Below, one piece after another: positions 5,541-9,308 of a stretch of 9,308 nucleotides of DNA. This stretch comes from Chryseobacterium gleum. GTDB lineage: Bacteria > Bacteroidota > Bacteroidia > Flavobacteriales_D > Crocinitomicaceae. The first letter of the stretch is position 1, and each line of letters begins with the position of its first letter. The translations under genes and the position numbers were made by a program. The notes beneath the pieces are model-generated. The model saw only the letters and a list, made by a program, of their open reading frames with translations, was not told where the DNA came from and did no database searches. Location of the stretch: NCBI GenBank assembly GCA_943326315.2, contig CALPSU020000083.1:1-9308 (forward strand). The letters run 5' to 3'.

Positions 5541-6884
5541 ATGGTCAATACAAATTTATTAACGTGGCGGATAGTTTTTAGACTTTCCGCTACTTTTATG
5601 TTTGCTATGTTTTTTTCTTGTAAGAAAAAAGATACAAGCATTGGATCAAATAGTATTGATCCTAATGAATTATTAAATTCATCTCAAATAGATACTTTTT
5701 CATTAATTACATATACAAAAATTGTGGACTCAGTAATTACAACTAGTCCAAATTCTGCTTTACTTGGCTCGTATAATGATCCTGTTTTTGGGACATGCAA
5801 TGCTGGCTTTTATACTCAACTTCGATTACCTGCTGATAACCCTAGTTTTGGAGATCCTAGTACAATTAAAATTGACTCTCTTGTTTTAGGATTACAGTAT
5901 AGTGGAATTTATGGTAATGCTACTTCACAGAAATTTACGGTACATCAATTAACAGATAGCTTAGGGCTAAAAACCACGTATTATTCGTTTTCAACTAAAT
6001 CTTATTCGCCTGAAAACCTTGTAGATCCTTCTAAAACAACATTAAAACCTGATCCATATACACCTATTGTTATAGATACTGCTCATGTAGCTGCTCAATT
6101 AAGACTCTATCTTGACACTAATTTGGCGCGTACATTTATTAATGAAGCCTCAAATAATCCTTCTACATTTTCATCAAATGATAATTTTTTAAATTATTTT
6201 AAAGGGCTTTATGTAGGTGTTGATAATGGATATCAATCTTCAAGTACAGGAGGAATATTATATTTCAATTTATTTGATCCTCTTTCAAAAATGACTATTT
6301 ATTACCATCAAGCTGGGCTAAATAAAACTTATGATTTTTTAATAAATACTTCGTGTGCAACTTTTAATAATGTTGCAATAGATTATTCTGGCACTAACAT
6401 AGATAATACATTTGAAAATTCTTCTGCTGGATTAAATGAATTTTATGCTCAATCCTTAAAAAGTAGAGCTGTAATTAAAATTCCTGGAATTACAAATATT
6501 CCTAAAAAGGCAGTTATTCATAGTGCTCAACTAATTTTACCAGTTGAATACCAAACTGGTTATGTATTTTCACCAGGAGCACAAGTTTCTATTTCTACGA
6601 AACTAGAAAAATCAGGTCGTCTTTTTAATATAGGTTCTGGAACTTACGATGAAGTTACTAAGCAGTTTGTGGTTGATTTAACCTCTTATGTTCAGGCAGT
6701 TGCAAGTAAATTAAGGTTTCCAATTACAACTACTTCTGGAACGTATAATGCTTTAATTGAGGGAGCAGAAATTTACATTACCCCATTATTATTCAATACT
6801 TCGGCTGATAGAATCATATTTAATGGCTCGAATACTTTAAATAAAAATAAACCAAAATTAACACTCAAATACACTGAGTTTTAA
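5541..6884 (+). CDS. DUF4270-family lipoprotein
   Basis: 447 residues from the ATG at 5541, one base after the upstream stop codon. A longer reading from a TTG at 5517 would overlap the previous gene by 23 bases and add eight residues; I prefer the ATG because it puts the signal peptide at the N-terminus. Signal: basic/hydrophobic 8-26 with a lipobox ending in Cys27 (AMFFSC) followed by KKKD, so an exported lipoprotein. The mature part is Ser/Thr/Asn-rich with many beta-type segments: an opening region with SALLGSYNDPVFGTCNAGFYTQLRLP followed by IDSLVLGL, and later AVIKIPGI, AVIHSAQLILPVEY and a last strand KPKLTLKY, the layout I associate with DUF4270 of Bacteroidota. Biochemical function is unknown. 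Its position between a glycogen-synthase-like gene and glmS (11 nt downstream) suggests an envelope role. Confidence 0.82.
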   Translation: MVNTNLLTWRIVFRLSATFMFAMFFSCKKKDTSIGSNSIDPNELLNSSQIDTFSLITYTKIVDSVITTSPNSALLGSYNDPVFGTCNAGFYTQLRLPADNPSFGDPSTIKIDSLVLGLQYSGIYGNATSQKFTVHQLTDSLGLKTTYYSFSTKSYSPENLVDPSKTTLKPDPYTPIVIDTAHVAAQLRLYLDTNLARTFINEASNNPSTFSSNDNFLNYFKGLYVGVDNGYQSSSTGGILYFNLFDPLSKMTIYYHQAGLNKTYDFLINTSCATFNNVAIDYSGTNIDNTFENSSAGLNEFYAQSLKSRAVIKIPGITNIPKKAVIHSAQLILPVEYQTGYVFSPGAQVSISTKLEKSGRLFNIGSGTYDEVTKQFVVDLTSYVQAVASKLRFPITTTSGTYNALIEGAEIYITPLLFNTSADRIIFNGSNTLNKNKPKLTLKYTEF

Positions 6885-6895
6885 ACATTAATTAT

Positions 6896-8740
6896 ATGTG
6901 TGGAATCGTTGCTTACATTGGGAAAAAAGAAGCTTATCCAATTATTGTAAAAGGATTAAAGCGTTTGGAATACAGAGGATATGATAGTGCAGGAATTGCA
7001 TTATTAGATCATGGAACTATTAATTTATATAAGCGTCAAGGTAAAGTTATCAATTTAGAGAATTTTGCAGAAGGAAAAAGTACAAAAGGACATGCTGGAA
7101 TCGGGCATACACGTTGGGCTACTCATGGTTTACCAAACGATATAAATGCTCACCCTCACTCTTCAACGGATGGAAGAATTTCTTTGATTCATAATGGGAT
7201 TATTGAAAACTATGGCCCTTTGAAAGAGGAATTAATGTCTAGAGGATATGTTTTTGAAAGCGAAACAGATACAGAAGTATTAGTTCATTTAATTGATGAT
7301 GTTCAAAAAAATGAAAATGTTTCAATTGCAGAAGCTGTTCGTTTAGCACTTCATAGTGTTGTTGGTGCTTATGCAATCGTTGTACTTTCAAAAGATAATC
7401 CAAATCAATTGGTTGCTGCTAGAAAAAGTAGCCCTTTAGTAGTTGGTATTGGAGGTGAAGGAGATTTCTACCTAGCTTCAGATGCTACACCAATTGTTGA
7501 ATATACAAAACGTGTTGTTTATCTAGAAGATGAAGAAATTGCAGTAGTTGATTTGAACGATGGTTTAAGAATATTCAATATTGGTAACCATGAAGTTACA
7601 CCGTATATTCAACAATTAGAAATGCAACTTGAAGCTCTTGAAAAAGGAGGATATGAGCATTTCATGTTGAAAGAAATATACGAACAACCTCGTTCTATTA
7701 CAGATTGTTTTAGAGGAAGAATGAATGCTTCTGAAGGTTGGGTTGCTCTTGGAGGAATTCAAGAATATGAGCAAAAAATAATTAATGCACCTCGTATTAT
7801 CATGATTGCTTGCGGTACTTCATGGCACGCATGTTTAGTAGGGGAATATTTAATTGAGGATCTAGCAAGAATCAATGTTGAAGTTGAATATGCTAGTGAA
7901 TTTAGATATAGAAATCCTATCATCAATGAAAATGATGTGATTCTAGCTGTGTCTCAATCGGGAGAAACTGCTGATACGATGGCGGCTCTTGAATTAGCAA
8001 AATCGAAAGGTGCTACTATTTTAGGTATTTGTAACGTTGTGGGATCTTCTATATCTCGTATTACAGATGCTGGATCTTATACACATGCTGGACCAGAAAT
8101 TGGGGTAGCATCAACAAAAGCTTTTACTGCACAGGTTACCGTTTTAACTTTAATGGCTTTATCTTTAGCGCATAAAAAAGGAACTATTAGCGAATCAAAA
8201 TTCCATACATTATTGACAGAATTGGAGGCGATTCCTGCTAAAGTACAACGTGTTTTAGAAAAAAACACACACATTGAGTCAATAGCTTCAGTATACAAGG
8301 ATGCTACAAATGCTTTATATTTAGGAAGAGGTAGTTCTTTTCCTGTTGCTTTAGAAGGTGCTTTGAAATTAAAAGAAATTTCATATATACATGCTGAAGG
8401 ATACCCTGCTGCTGAAATGAAACATGGACCAATTGCTTTAATTGACGAAGAAATGCCAGTATTTGTTATTGCTACAAAAGGTACTTCTTATGAAAAAGTT
8501 GTAAGTAATATTCAAGAAGTAAAAGCAAGAAAAGGTAAAATTATTGCTATTGTAACGGAAGGAGATACGCAAGTAAGAGATTTAGCAGATCATATTATCG
8601 AGATTCCGGATACAGATGAACATTTAGTTCCTTTGTTAGCAACTATACCATTACAATTACTTTCTTACCATATTGCAGTAATGCGTAATTGTAACGTAGA
8701 TCAACCAAGAAATTTAGCGAAATCGGTTACGGTTGAATAA
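6896..8740 (+). CDS. glmS: Glutamine--fructose-6-phosphate aminotransferase (isomerizing)
   Basis: 614 residues, full length. It converts fructose-6-phosphate and glutamine to glucosamine-6-phosphate, the first committed step to UDP-GlcNAc for peptidoglycan and other envelope glycans; cytoplasmic. Domains: N-terminal Ntn-type glutaminase (2 to about 225) with nucleophile Cys2 directly after the initiator Met, EYRGYDSAG (25-33), HTRWATHG (71-78) and HNGIIENY (99-106); first SIS domain (about 290-425) with ACGTSWHA (305-312) and SQSGETADT (353-361); second SIS domain (about 460-600) with GRGSSFPVALEGALKLKE (477-494) and EGYPAAEMKHGP (501-512); and the conserved tail PRNLAKSVTVE (604-614). The start is fixed by the need for Cys2. 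It follows the DUF4270 gene by 11 nt, too little space for a glmS ribozyme, so expression likely depends on the promoter at 4659-4689. No odd residues noted. Confidence 0.98.
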   Translation: MCGIVAYIGKKEAYPIIVKGLKRLEYRGYDSAGIALLDHGTINLYKRQGKVINLENFAEGKSTKGHAGIGHTRWATHGLPNDINAHPHSSTDGRISLIHNGIIENYGPLKEELMSRGYVFESETDTEVLVHLIDDVQKNENVSIAEAVRLALHSVVGAYAIVVLSKDNPNQLVAARKSSPLVVGIGGEGDFYLASDATPIVEYTKRVVYLEDEEIAVVDLNDGLRIFNIGNHEVTPYIQQLEMQLEALEKGGYEHFMLKEIYEQPRSITDCFRGRMNASEGWVALGGIQEYEQKIINAPRIIMIACGTSWHACLVGEYLIEDLARINVEVEYASEFRYRNPIINENDVILAVSQSGETADTMAALELAKSKGATILGICNVVGSSISRITDAGSYTHAGPEIGVASTKAFTAQVTVLTLMALSLAHKKGTISESKFHTLLTELEAIPAKVQRVLEKNTHIESIASVYKDATNALYLGRGSSFPVALEGALKLKEISYIHAEGYPAAEMKHGPIALIDEEMPVFVIATKGTSYEKVVSNIQEVKARKGKIIAIVTEGDTQVRDLADHIIEIPDTDEHLVPLLATIPLQLLSYHIAVMRNCNVDQPRNLAKSVTVE

Positions 8741-8742
8741 TA

Positions 8743-8817
8743 AATAGATATTAGACATTAGTTTTTTAGATTTTAGACCGTCACAATGGTTATCGTGACT
8801 CAAAGACTAAAAAGATA
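8743..8817 (+). repeat. TTAGA-type intergenic repeat unit A with hairpin core
   Basis: Begins two bases after the glmS stop. It holds several TTAGA copies (8751, 8766, 8773), then TTAGATTTTAGACCG (8766-8780), a core that folds as GTCAC-A-AT / GGTT / AT-C-GTGAC (8780-8799, one A-C mismatch), then CTCAAAGA (8799-8806) and CTAAAAAGATAG. It shares its flanks with unit B on the opposite strand (8915-8958). Probably a non-coding dispersed repeat typical of this lineage. Confidence 0.55.
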
Positions 8818-8843
8818 GAGCTTTAAATATAAAAAATCACACT

Positions 8844-8889
8844 AAAATGAGAAGCCCCATTTACTTTGGTAAATAGGGCTTCTCATTTT
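8844..8889. terminator. Strong bidirectional terminator between glmS and the convergent protease gene
   Basis: A 21-position stem (8844-8864 with 8869-8889) has a single C-A mismatch (8858/8875) and a TTTG loop (8865-8868). The plus-strand product ends in five Ts (8886-8890). The 5' arm begins with AAAA, so the minus-strand transcript also ends in a T4 run. This fits termination of glmS from the left and of the protease gene from the right. Confidence 0.9.
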
Positions 8890-8914
8890 TATCTAAATCA
8901 TGCCAAATGCATCA

Positions 8915-8958
8915 GTCTTTTATCTAATATCTTTGAGCGAAGCGGTCTTTTATCTAAT
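8915..8958 (-). repeat. TTAGA-type intergenic repeat unit B
   Basis: Read on the minus strand, this starts just after the protease gene's stop: TTAGATAAAAGACCG (8957-8943), a short core CTTCG, CTCAAAGA (8937-8930), then a second ATTAGATAAAAGAC (8928-8915). The 14-base direct repeat GTCTTTTATCTAAT occurs at 8915 and 8945 on the plus strand. The flanks around the core match unit A (12 of 15 and 8 of 8 bases), but the core is 5 rather than 18 nt. Confidence 0.6.
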
Positions 8959-8959
8959 T

Positions 8960-9308
8960 TTATTTCAAAACCTTAATCGCCTTTTGAACTTCAGAATCGA
9001 ATGCATTCATTACTTCAATAAATCCTTGCTCCACCCATAATTGTCTTGCAATTTCAGCTTTTAGGGTTTGAGAGATTAATTTTTTGCTTCGTGAAAATTC
9101 AGATTTGTTTACTAAAACATGATCGTTAATTTCTGCATATTTTACAAATTTTGAAAGTACATCATCCGTCACAGTAAACGATTTATTGAATTCTTCTGGT
9201 GAATTCCACTTTGTTCGTTTGTCGGAAACAAAATCAAATGCAAAACTTTGAAAAGCAGCTGAATATCGTAATTCGGTGTAATAAAAACTCATTCCTGAAG
9301 AATCAAAA
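8960..9308 (-). CDS. C-terminal part of a Bacteroidota-type S41 C-terminal processing protease (5' part beyond right edge)
   Basis: 115 codons plus one extra base are visible and the frame is open to the window edge, so the Met at 9292 is internal, not a start. The visible protein begins FDSSGMSFYYTELRYSAAFQSFAFDF; this resembles the segment following the protease domain in Bacteroidota CtpA/Prc-like enzymes, where 'P-D-T-T-G..YY......FAf.Y...R' precedes a helical C-terminal domain. It then runs through FTVTDDVLSKFVKYAEIND and a long helix LISQTLKAEIARQLWVEQG, and ends in DSEVQKAIKVLK, matching the usual 'D-x-E-V-x-x-A-I-x-x-L' ending as I remember it. No catalytic residue is in view. Such enzymes are periplasmic Ser/Lys proteases trimming protein C-termini. 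It converges on glmS and shares the terminator at 8844-8889. It is a different S41 subtype from the lipoprotein at 1598-2605. Confidence 0.72.
   Translation of the reverse strand, partial: FDSSGMSFYYTELRYSAAFQSFAFDFVSDKRTKWNSPEEFNKSFTVTDDVLSKFVKYAEINDHVLVNKSEFSRSKKLISQTLKAEIARQLWVEQGFIEVMNAFDSEVQKAIKVLK

Noticed and set aside
6885..6895. Possible glmS ribozyme/riboswitch before glmS
   Set aside because: Only 11 nt separate glmS from the DUF4270 stop codon, far too short, and no ribozyme core is visible.
8077..8298. Minus-strand open frame of 73 codons inside glmS
   Set aside because: It lies entirely opposite the SIS domains of a clearly intact glmS.
8780..8799. Hairpin after glmS as the main terminator
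   Set aside because: The stem is only seven pairs with a mismatch and no T-tract follows; the 21-position stem at 8844-8889 is the better terminator.

Overview
The window is strongly AT-rich and looks like a chromosomal segment from a Bacteroidota, most likely Flavobacteriales. This rests on protein families typical of that phylum (DUF4270 lipoprotein, a short glycogen-synthase-like protein, a Bacteroidota-type C-terminal processing protease), signal peptides ending in FG|Q, scarce Shine-Dalgarno sequences and promoter boxes of the TAnnTTTG type. I cannot name a genus.

Layout. At 1-481 (minus) lies the first 160 codons of a Crp/Fnr-family regulator, cut by the window edge. Then comes a minus-strand series read from right to left: panC (4609-3764), xseB (3728-3528), an outer-membrane-barrel-like protein (3464-2607), an S41 peptidase-like lipoprotein (2605-1598) and a secreted HExxH metalloprotease-like protein (1576-626). 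The gaps are 35, 63, 1 and 21 nt, so the last three form a compact exported-protein operon that may continue from panC-xseB. A weak hairpin with a T-tract ends it at 605-631. Divergently, on the plus strand, are a catalytic-domain-less glycogen/starch synthase-like protein (4718-5539), a DUF4270 lipoprotein (5541-6884) and glmS (6896-8740), nearly gapless, with a good Bacteroidota promoter in front. A strong, nearly symmetric terminator (8844-8889) separates glmS from the convergent C-terminal part of an S41 C-terminal processing protease (9308-8960), which is cut by the right edge.

How the genes fit together. panC makes pantothenate for coenzyme A. glmS makes glucosamine-6-phosphate for peptidoglycan and other envelope amino sugars. 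Between them sit two less understood genes: a probable pseudo-glycosyltransferase and an exported lipoprotein of unknown function. The minus-strand trio is envelope or secreted material with two putative proteases.

No mobile element, CRISPR array, tRNA or rRNA was seen. The least explained signals are (i) the truncated, motif-poor glycogen synthase homologue locked into an operon with DUF4270 and glmS, (ii) a pair of related repeat units, oppositely oriented and placed just after the stop codons of two convergent genes around one terminator, and (iii) the exported two-protease plus barrel cluster.
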